A stretch of DNA of 64,000 bases from Campylobacterota bacterium (GTDB lineage Bacteria; Campylobacterota; Campylobacteria; Campylobacterales; Nitratiruptoraceae), in assembly GCA_013153715.1 (NCBI GenBank), contig JAADDW010000015.1, positions 1-64,000 of the forward strand. The letters run 5' to 3'. The translations under genes and the position numbers were made by a program. The stretch's first letter is position 1; the number at the start of each line of letters is the position of its first letter. The notes under the pieces were generated by a model. It made no database searches. It was not told where the DNA came from and saw nothing but the letters and a program-made list of their open reading frames with translations. This document shows positions 17,018 through 26,200 of this stretch, piece after piece.

Positions 17018-17145
17018 AGCGTGCGGATACCCCTGACTTCAGGCATGGGGGGAACACGCCTATTTCCTTGGAAAGGAACGGACTCCATGGAGAGTTGAAA
17101 TCCCTCTATGCTGGCCGATAGGGGTGCGTCAACACCCTGAGGGAT
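17018..17145 (+). repeat. Structured repeat copy B (omega-RNA-end-like)
   Basis: Starts with nested inverted repeats GCGTG...CACGC and CCCC...GGGG (17021-17058), then TTCCTTGGAAAGGAA hairpin, then GTTGAAATCCCT (17094-17105), loop, AGGGGTGCGTCAAC (17120-17133). The final stem and the GTTGAA/GTCAAC flanks resemble the 3' ends of the repeats at 59 kb and of IS200/IS605 right ends. Confidence 0.45.
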
Positions 17146-17162
17146 TAAAGTTAGTCTCCTAA

Positions 17163-17192
17163 CCCGCCTCCAACCCTCCGCCTTCAGGCGGG
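17163..17192 (-). terminator. Hairpin downstream of magIII
   Basis: CCCGCCT (17163-17169) pairs with AGGCGGG (17186-17192); an alternative tighter stem CCGCCT/AGGCGG lies within it. It is 13 bases past the magIII stop and is the likely end of that minus-strand transcript. No long U run. Confidence 0.4.
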
Positions 17193-17204
17193 AAGGATTG
17201 ACTG

Positions 17205-17897
17205 TCACTCCCCCCTCAGGAGGGCCTTCAAGACCCTCTCCTTTGCCCCTTTTCCCCTACAGAACTCTTTGCAGAATTCAACGATCTTTCCGTGGAAGCG
17301 GCCGTAGATTTGGGCTAGGGGGAGGGGTTTTCCGTAGAGCTGGTAGATCTGGGGAAGGTTCTCTATGAGGGAATCTCCGAGGAAGCTCTGGAGCTCGTCA
17401 TAGCTCTCAAATTGGTAGCCGAAGAATGAGAGGAGGCGGGCTGTGTAGCTATCTACGACGAGGAATTCCTTATAACAGGCGTAGTTGAGGATTGTATCGG
17501 CTGTCTCGGGCCCTATCCCCTTCTGTTCCAGGAGCCAACGGCGGGAGACCTTGGAGCGGAAGAGTTGGAAGTTCCCATACTCCTCTCCTATTCTCCGGCT
17601 CAAGGTGATGATCCTGTGGGATTTGGTCCTGTAGAAGCCTGCAGGTTTGATCAGTTCTTCCAGACTCCTCTGGTCCATGGAGGCGACTCCTTCCAGGGTG
17701 ATAGTTCCTCCGAGGAAAGAGCGGAGCCTCTCCAGCCCTACCTGGACCCGTTCCCACCTGCTGTTCTGGGTTAAAATGGCCCCGACGACGACCTCAAATG
17801 TTCCGCTGTTCTTCCACCAGTAGGGATCCTCTTCCTCTTTGATATAACCCAACTCCTTGAGCCTCTTGAGGAGCTCGAAACCGCTGATAATTTCCAC
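17205..17897 (-). CDS. magIII: MagIII-type 3-methyladenine DNA glycosylase (endonuclease III family)
   Basis: 230 residues from GTG 17897 behind AGGAGGAAGA. HhH-GPD fold: ILTQNSRWERV at 41-51, helix-hairpin-helix LLEQKGIGPETADTILNYA at 122-140, catalytic Asp149 in FLVVDSY. The Lys used by bifunctional endonuclease III is Glu here (GPETAD) and the C-terminal four-Cys iron-sulfur site is absent, features of Helicobacter MagIII, a monofunctional 3-methyladenine glycosylase. Last gene of a minus-strand run, 8 bases after ymdB. A much longer frame extends upstream into ymdB but is not the gene. Confidence 0.8.
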   Translation of the reverse strand: MEIISGFELLKRLKELGYIKEEEDPYWWKNSGTFEVVVGAILTQNSRWERVQVGLERLRSFLGGTITLEGVASMDQRSLEELIKPAGFYRTKSHRIITLSRRIGEEYGNFQLFRSKVSRRWLLEQKGIGPETADTILNYACYKEFLVVDSYTARLLSFFGYQFESYDELQSFLGDSLIENLPQIYQLYGKPLPLAQIYGRFHGKIVEFCKEFCRGKGAKERVLKALLRGE

Positions 17898-17905
17898 TCT
17901 TCCTC

Positions 17906-18712
17906 CTACTCTTCTATGTAGGCCCTCTGGACGATCTGATAGGGAGTGCGGTCGTAGGCTTTGATCTTGAAGGCCTCTCTGCAGACCCCATCCTCCATCT
18001 GGAAGATAACCATCTGGAGAATGGCTCTGCACCGGTCCGGAATGTCGAAGTGGCCGGGGAGGCCTGTGAGAAACCGTTGAATAGGGACATCCTCTTTCAT
18101 GCCGATCACATTGTCTCGGCATCCGGTTAGTCCGATGTCTGTCAGGTATCCGGCCCCCCCGACAATTGTGAGGTCATCTGTTCCGATATGGGTGTGGGTT
18201 CCGACCAGGGCTGTAATACTCTCCCGGAGCATGAGGAAGAGGGCCCTCTTCTCGCTGGTCGCCTCTGCGTGGAAATCTATGAAGATGTTGGAGATCCCCT
18301 CTCCCCGGAGCTTCTGGACAATCTCCCTCCCCCTGATGAAGGGGTTCTCCACCGGAGGCATGCCGTACTGTCCCATAAGATTGATGACGGCCAATCTTCC
18401 ATCTAGCAGGGCGTACCCCCTCCCCGGAACTCCGTCGGGATAGTTGAAGGGACGGAGAATGGGGAGATCGCTCTCCAAGAGTGGAATGATCTCCCTCTTG
18501 TCCCAGGTGTGGTTACCTCCGGTCAGAAGATCTATTCCGGCGTTGAGGAGCTCGTTGGCGTTTTTAGGCGTCAATCCGAAGCCGTGGCTTGCATTTTCAT
18601 AGTTGGCAATAACATAGTCGAGCTCCAGCTCCTTCCTGATTGTGGGGAGGTGGTATTTGACCATCTTCCTCCCCGGTTTCCCCACAATATCTCCGATAAA
18701 CCCAATTCTCAT
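17906..18712 (-). CDS. ymdB: YmdB family metallophosphoesterase
   Basis: 268 residues. MRIGFIGDIVGKPGRKMV is the N-terminal metal motif (GDIVG), followed by ANYENASHGFGLT, TGGNHTWD (metal His/Asp), FIDFHAEATSEK and GTHTHIGTDD. These define the TIGR00282/YmdB dinuclear-metal phosphodiesterases, which cleave 2',3'-cAMP in tested Bacillus members. Start 18712 is chosen because the family begins MRIGFIGD; ATG 18736 would add eight residues. The 141-base gap to mfd (18713-18853) shows no gene. Confidence 0.85.
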   Translation of the reverse strand: MRIGFIGDIVGKPGRKMVKYHLPTIRKELELDYVIANYENASHGFGLTPKNANELLNAGIDLLTGGNHTWDKREIIPLLESDLPILRPFNYPDGVPGRGYALLDGRLAVINLMGQYGMPPVENPFIRGREIVQKLRGEGISNIFIDFHAEATSEKRALFLMLRESITALVGTHTHIGTDDLTIVGGAGYLTDIGLTGCRDNVIGMKEDVPIQRFLTGLPGHFDIPDRCRAILQMVIFQMEDGVCREAFKIKAYDRTPYQIVQRAYIEE

Positions 18713-18853
18713 ATCCAATTTCGCCCCTTTCCCCATCTCCGAAGGAGGGGGAGGGAGCTACTTCCTCCTTTCACCTTCTCTCCGCTTGGCCAGATGGTCT
18801 GTAGATGGGGGCCGTTGGTGGCTCCCTCTACCCGTACAGGGTGGATCCCTCTC

Positions 18854-21817
18854 TTATCCCTCTCTCAAGCTCTTTCTCAGGTAGTCCATAATGGCCTCCT
18901 TTATCTCCTCCTCATCTTTGCTCCGGGCTTTGAGGAGTTTCCGTTCCCCATCTCTCAACTGGATGGAGATATTCTGATTGTAGTTGGTGATGGCCCGTAT
19001 TCCCCTTTTTCGGGCCAAAACCTTTATCGCAACGAGATCGAGGAAGTTACGGGTCGGCCTATCTATCTTTCCGAAGCGATCCTCTATCTCCTCCTCTATC
19101 TCTCCCACCTCCTCCAACTCCCGTACCTGGGCTAAGCGACGGTAGAGTTCCAGCTTGAGCCGATCCTCCTTGACCAGCTCCGGAGAGATATAGGCGTTGA
19201 GGGTCAACTTGATCTCGACGGGGCTCTCCTCTCCTATCTCCTCTCCCCTCATCTGGGCAATACTCTCCTCCAACATCTTCAGATAGAGGGTGTAGCCGAC
19301 CCCTCTGATATGGCCGCTCTGCTGGGCTCCCACAATATTTCCTCCGCCCCGAATCTCAAGGTCATGGCGGGCCAGGGCGGCGCCGCTCCCCAGGAAGGAG
19401 TTGCTCTCCAGGGCGAGGAGCCTTTTTTGGGCCTCCTCTGTAATGGAGTGCCGATCGTTGACAAGGAGGTAGCAGTACCCCTCTTTGCCTCCCCGTCCCA
19501 CCCGCCCCCTCAACTGGTGGAGATCCGCTATCCCAAAGCGGTCGGCCCCTTCTACGATGATTGTATTGGCGTTGGGAAGGTGGAGTCCACTCTCCACAAT
19601 GGAGGTAGAGAGGAGGATTGAGTAGTCGCCGGCCGCAAATCTGAGGAGCTCCCGCTCGGCGGTGGCAGTCGGAACTTTGGAGTGGAGGACGAGGATGGAG
19701 GAGTTGGGAAGGAGTTCCTGGAGCTCTTCCCTCTTCTCCTCAATTCCGGCAATGGAGTTGTAGATGTAGAGAAGCTGTCCCCCCCGCCTGAACTCCCGCA
19801 TAGCCGCCTCCTTGATGAGGGGTGGGGAGTACTCCCGAAGGTAGGTACGGACCTCCCGACGGATGGGGGGAGGAGTTCTCAGCTCTACCAACTCTTTGAG
19901 TCCCTTAAGGGCCATGTCGAGGCTCCGAGGAATGGGAGTAGCACTCATGGAGAGGATATGGAGGTTGGAGGTGAGCTCTTTGAGGCGCTCCTTCTGCTTC
20001 ACTCCAAATTTATGTTCCTCGTCGATGACGACCAGTCCCAGACGGGAGAAGGGGGCTTCCAGAAGGAGATGGGTTCCCACAACTACCTGGATCTCTCCCC
20101 TCTCCAATCTTCCAAAGATCTCCCGTCTCCCCTTGGCCGAGAGGAAGCGATCGACCCGGGCCACTTCTATTCCCAGAGGGGCGAGCCGCTCCTTGAGGGT
20201 GCGGTAGTGCTGGTTGGCCAGGAGAGTTGTCGGGACCACCAGAGCCCCCTGGTAGCCGCTCTCGACAGTTGCAACCATTCCATTCATGGCTACCTCTGTC
20301 TTTCCAAATCCTACATCTCCGCTGAGGAGCATATCCATCGGTCTCCCCGAGGCGAGATGGGCCAGGAGTTTCTCGACGGCTCTCCTCTGGTCGGAGGTGT
20401 AGTCGAACCCCGCTCCTTTCTGGAATTTCCTCAAGGTTTCAGGATCGGCAGTGAGTTTTGGAGCCTCCATGAGGGCCCTTTTGGCCCCGCTCTTGACAAT
20501 GGACTCGGCTATTTCGAGAAGCCTCTTCCGAGCCCTCTCCTTCACCGCTTTGAAGGAACCCCCTCCCAATTTATCCAGTTGGGGAGGGGAGCCCTCCGGA
20601 GCTGTATAGCGGCTGATGAGGTCGAGGTTCTCCACGGGGACCAGGAGTTTATCCCCCCCTCGGTAGAGTATGGAGACAAAATCCCTTGTGGCTCCCAGAA
20701 TGGAGATCTGCTGGATCCCCTGGAACCTCCCTATCCCGTGGGTTTCATGGACAATGTAGTCTCCCACCTTCAGGTCGTCCAAAATGATTTTGGGGAGCCT
20801 CCTCCTCTTCTCCCTCCTGTTGAGGGAGATAATCACCTCGTCGGGACCTTCCAGGGAGAGGGTGGAGTCACTGGTGAGGAGGTGGATCCCATCCAGATCG
20901 GCGAGGGAGCTCCTCCCCACAAGTTGGGGGGAGCGGGCGACGACAGTGATCTTCTTCTTTCCCCTCCTGTGGGAGAGGTAGCGGTTCAGGTCGAGGACTT
21001 CGATTTTCCGCCACCTTTTGGGTTCGGGAAGTGTCGGGAGGTTGAAGCTCTCTTGGTCGATGAGATGGGAGTACTCCCTGTAGTGTTCTTCAATGGGAAG
21101 GGGGTGGGAGAGGAGGGCCCTCTTGCCGTGGAGGAGATTGACTCTCTCGGGAAGGTACCAGAAGGCCAGGGAGAGGCGGTCCTTGAGAAAGGGGTCGGCG
21201 GGGCTCCTCTCAATGGCCCTGTCAACCTGCTCTGCCTCCTCTCCCAGATGGTAGAGGGCCGGCATGAAAATAGCCTCCTCCAGCTCCTCTCCTTGACTCC
21301 GTTGGGTCATGGGGTCGAACTCTCTGATGGTCTCGACCAGTCCTCCATCAAGGGTGATGCGGAGAGGCCTCTCCCTGTTGGGAGGGAAGAGGTCGATAAT
21401 TCCTGGACGGAAGCCCATCTCCCCGACTTCGCTCACCATGTCGACAGGGGTATAACCCCACTGGAGGAGTTTTTCCCTGAAGGTTTTGGGATCCAACTCA
21501 TCTCCAAATTCGATTTTCTCTAGGGGGAGATATTTGGGAGCGGGTAGGGGGTTGGCTATAGTGCGGAATGGGGCGATGAGAAGTGGAGATGGGGAGGAGG
21601 TGTAGTAGCGGAAGAGTGTTCCGTTGAGCCTGTCCAGCTCTCCCTTGAAGCTCCGGAGATCGTCGAGATAGACTGCCCTGAAGTCGGGGAGGAGGAGAAA
21701 GTCTCTCTGGAGGAGCTGGGCGGCCGCCGCCACCTCCTCTCCCTCCCTCTCATCTTCGACGACGATGATCTCCGGAGCCCCATTCTCCAAGAGATACTCA
21801 TAGAACCGAGGACCCAT
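18854..21817 (-). CDS. mfd: Transcription-repair coupling factor Mfd
   Basis: 987 residues from ATG 21817, which follows CAGGAG. Order: UvrB-like module (1-300), RNA polymerase-interacting domain around DLKVGDYIVHETHGIGRFQGI, then RecG-like helicase with Walker A LLSGDVGFGKTEVAMNG, DEEHKFGV (DEEH box), SMSATPIPRSLDMAL, and TSIVESGLHLPNANTIIVEGADRFG with LRGRVGRG. The C-terminal TRCF domain ends in IRAITNYNQNISIQL. Somewhat shorter than the E. coli protein (1148). It removes stalled RNA polymerase and recruits UvrA. Overlaps folC by 20 bases. Confidence 0.95.
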   Translation of the reverse strand: MGPRFYEYLLENGAPEIIVVEDEREGEEVAAAAQLLQRDFLLLPDFRAVYLDDLRSFKGELDRLNGTLFRYYTSSPSPLLIAPFRTIANPLPAPKYLPLEKIEFGDELDPKTFREKLLQWGYTPVDMVSEVGEMGFRPGIIDLFPPNRERPLRITLDGGLVETIREFDPMTQRSQGEELEEAIFMPALYHLGEEAEQVDRAIERSPADPFLKDRLSLAFWYLPERVNLLHGKRALLSHPLPIEEHYREYSHLIDQESFNLPTLPEPKRWRKIEVLDLNRYLSHRRGKKKITVVARSPQLVGRSSLADLDGIHLLTSDSTLSLEGPDEVIISLNRREKRRRLPKIILDDLKVGDYIVHETHGIGRFQGIQQISILGATRDFVSILYRGGDKLLVPVENLDLISRYTAPEGSPPQLDKLGGGSFKAVKERARKRLLEIAESIVKSGAKRALMEAPKLTADPETLRKFQKGAGFDYTSDQRRAVEKLLAHLASGRPMDMLLSGDVGFGKTEVAMNGMVATVESGYQGALVVPTTLLANQHYRTLKERLAPLGIEVARVDRFLSAKGRREIFGRLERGEIQVVVGTHLLLEAPFSRLGLVVIDEEHKFGVKQKERLKELTSNLHILSMSATPIPRSLDMALKGLKELVELRTPPPIRREVRTYLREYSPPLIKEAAMREFRRGGQLLYIYNSIAGIEEKREELQELLPNSSILVLHSKVPTATAERELLRFAAGDYSILLSTSIVESGLHLPNANTIIVEGADRFGIADLHQLRGRVGRGGKEGYCYLLVNDRHSITEEAQKRLLALESNSFLGSGAALARHDLEIRGGGNIVGAQQSGHIRGVGYTLYLKMLEESIAQMRGEEIGEESPVEIKLTLNAYISPELVKEDRLKLELYRRLAQVRELEEVGEIEEEIEDRFGKIDRPTRNFLDLVAIKVLARKRGIRAITNYNQNISIQLRDGERKLLKARSKDEEEIKEAIMDYLRKSLREG

Positions 21818-22919
21818 ATCTCCTGAAAAACTCCTGGACAACTCTGAAACCTCCATAGACCAGATAGTTCCTGTGGGGGTCGAGCTCCCCCACCTCTCCG
21901 TAGGGGAGTCCCACCCTCTCGATAGCCCTTTCCAGGGCCTTCCGCTCTGCAATTCTCCCATCTTCCACAGGGAGTATTTCGACCCTCTCCACTTTGGGGG
22001 CGAGGATGGAGAGGATCTCCCCATACTCCTTGTCCCTGTAGCTGTTGTAGATCAGGATGAGGTTGGATGGAAGGGTGGGGAAGAGGGCCCGGGCCGAGAG
22101 GGGGTTGTGGCCTACATCGATGAGGATATTCCCCCTCCTCTCCATCCGCCCTGGCAGTCGGTAGGCCAGGGCTTTTCTGGGATCTATGGGGATCCCTAAC
22201 TCCCTCCCAGCTTCAAGGGCGAGGGCCAGGTTGTCCGCAAAGAGAGGGGGGAGACCCTCCTCCCTTACCAGTGGAGCCACCTCTTCCACCCTCTCCCCCT
22301 CTAGAAAGGTGACGGGATAGGAGCGGGCGATCCTCTCCACCTCTCTATGGACCTGTATCCCCACTATCCCCCGTCTCTGGATGGCGTTGAGTTTTGTTGT
22401 GGCGATCTCCTCAATACTCTCCCCGAGAAACTCTTGGTGGTCTCTGTCTATCGTTGTGATGAGGGTGAGGGTTGTGGGGAAGACCGCTGTTGCATCGAAC
22501 TCCCCTCCTAATCCCGCTTCGATGACGGCTATCTCCACCTCCTGGAAGAGGACCATGGCCAGGAGGGTTGTATATTCAAAGTAGGTGAGCTCTTCGGCCA
22601 TGGGGGGAGGGAGGAGTCCCATGAGCTCCCGATGGGCGGCTTCCAATCTCCTCTCATCTACCTCTCTGCCGTCGATCCAGATCCTCTCATTGAAGCTGAA
22701 GATGTGGGGGGAGGTGTAGTGGCCCACCAGGAGGCCCTCCTCCCTCAATCCTCCAGCCAGAAAGCGGCCTGTGGACCCTTTCCCATTTGTCCCGACAATG
22801 TGGACCAAAGGGGGGAGGGAGAGTCTCCCCTCTACAACTCTGTAGGCCCGTCTCATGCGCTCTGGATCAAATTTTTTGTAGTAGAGGGGTTTGGAGGAGA
22901 GGAATTGGTGGAGGCTCAA
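21798..22919 (-). CDS. folC: Bifunctional folylpolyglutamate/dihydrofolate synthase
   Basis: 373 residues. P-loop IVGTNGKGSTGRFLAGGL, HYTSPHIFSFNERIWIDG, EAGLGGEFDATAVF and the GHNPLSARALF-type C-domain motif identify FolC/Mur-ligase family. Adds glutamate to folates. The start is TTG at 22919, giving LHQFLSSKPLYYKKFDPERM, the usual epsilonproteobacterial N-terminus; it overlaps the lptE stop by four bases (TTGA). Confidence 0.92.
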   Translation of the reverse strand: MSLHQFLSSKPLYYKKFDPERMRRAYRVVEGRLSLPPLVHIVGTNGKGSTGRFLAGGLREEGLLVGHYTSPHIFSFNERIWIDGREVDERRLEAAHRELMGLLPPPMAEELTYFEYTTLLAMVLFQEVEIAVIEAGLGGEFDATAVFPTTLTLITTIDRDHQEFLGESIEEIATTKLNAIQRRGIVGIQVHREVERIARSYPVTFLEGERVEEVAPLVREEGLPPLFADNLALALEAGRELGIPIDPRKALAYRLPGRMERRGNILIDVGHNPLSARALFPTLPSNLILIYNSYRDKEYGEILSILAPKVERVEILPVEDGRIAERKALERAIERVGLPYGEVGELDPHRNYLVYGGFRVVQEFFRRYGSSVL

Positions 22920-23413
22920 GTGGCCCCCATACGGGCGAGGCGGGATATGAAGCGGTCGATGGCTTTGGCGGCACTCCTTTTGATGGCGACGAAACGGAGG
23001 GAGTCGGTAATGACGGAGTTGGGTTCGATGGGGAAATCGTAGAAGCCCTCCGTTATAATCTCCCTCTTCTCCCCTCCCCTCTCAAAGATGAACTGGAGCT
23101 GGGTCTTGGCCCGATAGTAGATGACATAGCCGTCATAGTCGTACTCCAGAGGGGTAAAGGTAATCTGTCTGATCCGTACCTCGATGGAGCTCGATGCGTT
23201 CTCTCGGCTCCCCGCTACTCTGCTCCCGAACCGCTGGAGAATGGCGGCATTGACAGCATCTTTGATAAGAACGCTATTCTGGGGGTCTCGGAGATAGACC
23301 TTCACCTGGGTATAGACACGGGGGCCGAGGAGGTCGGTTGTATAGCTCCTCATAGGTTTGTACCCGCACCCGACCGCTCCCAACAGAACCAGAAGAATCG
23401 CTAAGAGCCGCAC
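22916..23413 (-). CDS. lptE: LptE-like LPS-assembly lipoprotein
   Basis: 165 residues with a short signal and lipobox LLGAVGC (Cys16), then GYKPMRSYTTDLLGPRVYTQVKVYLRDPQNSVLIKDAV, the LptE fold start. LptE plugs the LptD barrel in the outer membrane and helps insert lipopolysaccharide. The start is GTG 23413 with GGAG upstream. It lies 2 bases past leuS, the standard location in Campylobacterota. Confidence 0.82.
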   Translation of the reverse strand: MRLLAILLVLLGAVGCGYKPMRSYTTDLLGPRVYTQVKVYLRDPQNSVLIKDAVNAAILQRFGSRVAGSRENASSSIEVRIRQITFTPLEYDYDGYVIYYRAKTQLQFIFERGGEKREIITEGFYDFPIEPNSVITDSLRFVAIKRSAAKAIDRFISRLARMGAT

Positions 23414-23415
23414 GG

Positions 23416-25857
23416 CTACTCCTTGATGACAAGATTGACCACCCGCTCCGGAACGACGATCTCCTTGATGATCTCCTTGCCGTCAAGCCATTTGGCTACC
23501 GCCTCCCTGGCCGTAGAGAGGATCTCCTCTTTGGAGGCATCTCTGGGAAGCTGAATTTCGGCCCGCCTCTTTCCGTTGACCATGACGGCCATCTTTATCT
23601 GATCGGTCTCCAGAGCACTTTGATCTACCTCAATAATACCAAAATTCTTGCGTCCGAAGAGCCGATCGGCGATCTCCCAGCTCACATGGGGGATCAAGGG
23701 TTCGAGGATGTTGGTCAGGATCCAGTACCCCTCGGCCCAGACCAACTCGTTCTCCTGGGCGTTGAGGGCGTTGAGGGCCTCCATGGCGGCGGCAATAAGG
23801 GTATTGAAGGCGAAGGTCTCCTCATAGACCTCTCTGGATTTGACCAGGGCCTGATAGACCTTTCTCCGGGCAGTCCGCTCTTCGGGGGTGAGCCCTTCCA
23901 GTTGGGGGAGCTCCTGGATCGGGACCGCCTTGGAGGAGCGCTCATAGAACCGCTTGATGAAGCGAAAGGCCCCCTCCACACCGCTCTCACTCCAGATCAA
24001 CTCTTTGGTGGGGGGAGCGGCGAAGAGAATGAAGAGCCGAGCTGTATCGGCCCCATACTTATCGATAATCTCCTGGGGTTTGACCACATTCCCCTTATTC
24101 TTGCTCATCTTGGCCCCATCTTTGAGGACCATCCCCTGGGTCAGGAGCCGCTGGAAGGGCTCATCAAGATCGATGTAACCCAGATCTTTGAGAACCTTGG
24201 TGAAGAAGCGGGAGTAGAGGAGGTGGAGGACGGCGTGTTCGATCCCGCCGATATATTGATCGACAGGGAGCCAGTAGTCCACATCCTCCTTGCGGAAGGG
24301 GAGCTCCTCCCAGAATTGAGGGGGGGTGGCGTAGCGGAGAAAGTACCAGCTGGACTCGACGAAGGTGTCCAGGGTGTCGGTCTCCCGCTGGGCCTCTCCT
24401 CCACACTGGGGGCAGGTTGTCTGTTTCCATGTGGGGTGGTGTTCCAGGGGGTTACCCTCCCCCGTAATCTGGACATCGTCGGGAAGGGTAACGGGAAGGT
24501 TCTCCCTCTTTTCGGGAACGACCCCACATTTGGGGCAGTGGATGAGGGGGATCGGAGTCCCCCAGTAGCGCTGGCGGCTTACCCCCCAATCCTTGAGTTT
24601 GTAGTTGATAGCCCTCTTGCCCAGCCCCTTTTCCTCAAAGTAGTCGATGATCTTCTCCTTGGCCTCCCGGCTCTCCAGACCGCTAAACTCTCCGCTGTCA
24701 AAGAGAATTCCTGGCTCGGTGTAGGCCTTGGAGGTATCGAGCTCCCCTTCGGGGGGGCGGATCACATATTTAATGGGCAGGCCAAACCGCTTGGCGAAGT
24801 CGAAGTCCCGCTCATCGTGGGCGGGGACGGCCATGACCGCTCCGCTCCCATACTCTGCTAGAACGAAGTTGGCCACCCAGATGGGGATCTTTTCTCCTGT
24901 GAGGGGGTGGATGGCGTGGATCCCCAGGAAGACCCCATCCTTTTGGGCTTGCATCCGCTCCCGTACAGGGGTGTTACAAAGGGATCGTACCTTGGCGGCG
25001 TCGGCCTCGTCGAGGATCCCAGCCTCCAAAACCTTGGCGACAATGGGGTGCTCTGGAGCCAGGGCGGCATAGGTGACGCCATAAATCGTGTCGGGACGGG
25101 TGGTGAAGACCTCGAAGCCCTCAATATCAAGCTTCTCCCGACTCTCGGAATCGAGGGGGAGTTGGAAGCTGAGCCCCTCACTCCTCCCGATCCAGTTGCG
25201 TTGCATTGTGATAACCTGTTTGGGCCACCCTTCCTCCAGCTTCTCCAGATCGTCCAGGAGCCGTTGGGCGTAGTCGGTGATCTTGAGGAAGTACTGGTCC
25301 ATCTCCTTGAGGACCACTTCGCTATCACACCGCCAACATCGCCCCTCCACCACCTGTTCGTTGGCCAAAACGGTCTGATCCTTGGGACACCAGTTGACCG
25401 TCCCCTTCTTGCGGTAGAGGAGGCCTCGCTCCCACATGTCGATGATGAAGGCCTGCTCATGTTTGGTATAGACGGGATCGCAGGTAGCAAATTCCCGCTC
25501 CTTGGAGAAGCTGAAGCCAAGGCTCTTGAGCTCTCGGCGCATCTGATCGATATTGGCGTAGGTCCACTCCTTGGGGTGAATCCCCCGCTTGATGGCGGCG
25601 TTCTCCGCAGGCATACCGAAGGCGTCCCAACCAATGGGGTGGAGGACATTGAACCCCATCTTCCGCCAATAGCGGGCGAGAGCGTCTCCAATGGCGTAGT
25701 TGCGCACATGGCCCATATGGATCTGGCCGCTGGGGTAGGGGAACATACTCAGGATATACTTCTTGGGAGCACTGTGATCGGTGGACGGCTCGAAGGCCCC
25801 CTCTTCCTCCCACCGCTCCTGCCAATACTTTTCAATCTCTTTTGGGGTGTAGTCCAT
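23416..25857 (-). CDS. leuS: Leucyl-tRNA synthetase
   Basis: 813 residues from ATG 25857 behind [23 protein letters not shown] is the HIGH motif region, the [10 protein letters not shown]-type KMSKS site reads MSKNKGNVV, and [18 protein letters not shown] and CPKCG/CPQCGG are zinc-like ribbons. The CP1 editing domain has the T-rich [13 protein letters not shown] and the [15 protein letters not shown] signature. A longer frame starting at 26028 overlaps two small genes and is not used. Confidence 0.97.
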   Translation of the reverse strand: MDYTPKEIEKYWQERWEEEGAFEPSTDHSAPKKYILSMFPYPSGQIHMGHVRNYAIGDALARYWRKMGFNVLHPIGWDAFGMPAENAAIKRGIHPKEWTYANIDQMRRELKSLGFSFSKEREFATCDPVYTKHEQAFIIDMWERGLLYRKKGTVNWCPKDQTVLANEQVVEGRCWRCDSEVVLKEMDQYFLKITDYAQRLLDDLEKLEEGWPKQVITMQRNWIGRSEGLSFQLPLDSESREKLDIEGFEVFTTRPDTIYGVTYAALAPEHPIVAKVLEAGILDEADAAKVRSLCNTPVRERMQAQKDGVFLGIHAIHPLTGEKIPIWVANFVLAEYGSGAVMAVPAHDERDFDFAKRFGLPIKYVIRPPEGELDTSKAYTEPGILFDSGEFSGLESREAKEKIIDYFEEKGLGKRAINYKLKDWGVSRQRYWGTPIPLIHCPKCGVVPEKRENLPVTLPDDVQITGEGNPLEHHPTWKQTTCPQCGGEAQRETDTLDTFVESSWYFLRYATPPQFWEELPFRKEDVDYWLPVDQYIGGIEHAVLHLLYSRFFTKVLKDLGYIDLDEPFQRLLTQGMVLKDGAKMSKNKGNVVKPQEIIDKYGADTARLFILFAAPPTKELIWSESGVEGAFRFIKRFYERSSKAVPIQELPQLEGLTPEERTARRKVYQALVKSREVYEETFAFNTLIAAAMEALNALNAQENELVWAEGYWILTNILEPLIPHVSWEIADRLFGRKNFGIIEVDQSALETDQIKMAVMVNGKRRAEIQLPRDASKEEILSTAREAVAKWLDGKEIIKEIVVPERVVNLVIKE

Positions 25858-25859
25858 CT

Positions 25860-25961
25860 CTACTCTCCTCTGAGTGCTATCTCTTCCACTCTTTTTGCTA
25901 TATACCAGATCAGCCCTGCCACTATGAGGAGTAGGGTGACTCCAGCGATCTCTATGAGCAT
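25860..25961 (-). CDS. 33-residue single-pass membrane microprotein
   Basis: A short frame (Met-Leu-Ile-Glu-Ile ... Leu-Arg-Gly-Glu) of 33 codons. ATG 25961 is preceded by GGAAGGAGA at ideal spacing, so translation is likely. One hydrophobic helix (residues 5-20, [17 protein letters not shown]) is followed by a charged tail [12 protein letters not shown]. It overlaps the upstream 82-residue gene by 10 bases and ends 2 bases before leuS. Position between secF and leuS suggests a membrane peptide linked to the Sec apparatus, which is inference. Confidence 0.65.
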   Translation of the reverse strand: MLIEIAGVTLLLIVAGLIWYIAKRVEEIALRGE

Positions 25962-26200
25962 TTGATCTCTCCTTCCAGCTCTTCCATCTTCTTTGTAAGG
26001 GCTGAGAGGGCAAAGAGAAGACGGACAAGAATGGTGAGGCCCACTGTAGCTATAACCAGGGAGTGGGGAGGAACCTTTTGGATAATAATCTGATAGATAT
26101 TGGCGACAATCCCTGTCGCCACGGCCAGACTCAAAAGTACTAGGGCCCTAAAATATTCTCGAAGGTTGGCCAACCTCTCCCGAATCCGCTCACTGCACAC
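25952..26200 (-). CDS. Small membrane protein, 82 aa
   Basis: Two hydrophobic helices (about residues 17-37 and 46-66) separated by [11 protein letters not shown], with a charged N-terminus and a C-terminal coiled stretch KKMEELEGE. The start GTG 26200 directly abuts the secF stop; GTG 26194 is an alternative. A membrane protein commonly found between secF and leuS in this phylum. No function is known to me. Confidence 0.65.
   Translation of the reverse strand: MCSERIRERLANLREYFRALVLLSLAVATGIVANIYQIIIQKVPPHSLVIATVGLTILVRLLFALSALTKKMEELEGEIKCS

Noticed and set aside
17005-17208. A 67-codon minus-strand frame overlapping repeat copy B
   Set aside because: Basic, low-information sequence overlapping the structured repeat and the magIII terminator; no start signal. 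A TnpB C-terminus was considered but no TnpB zinc-finger or catalytic motifs are present.
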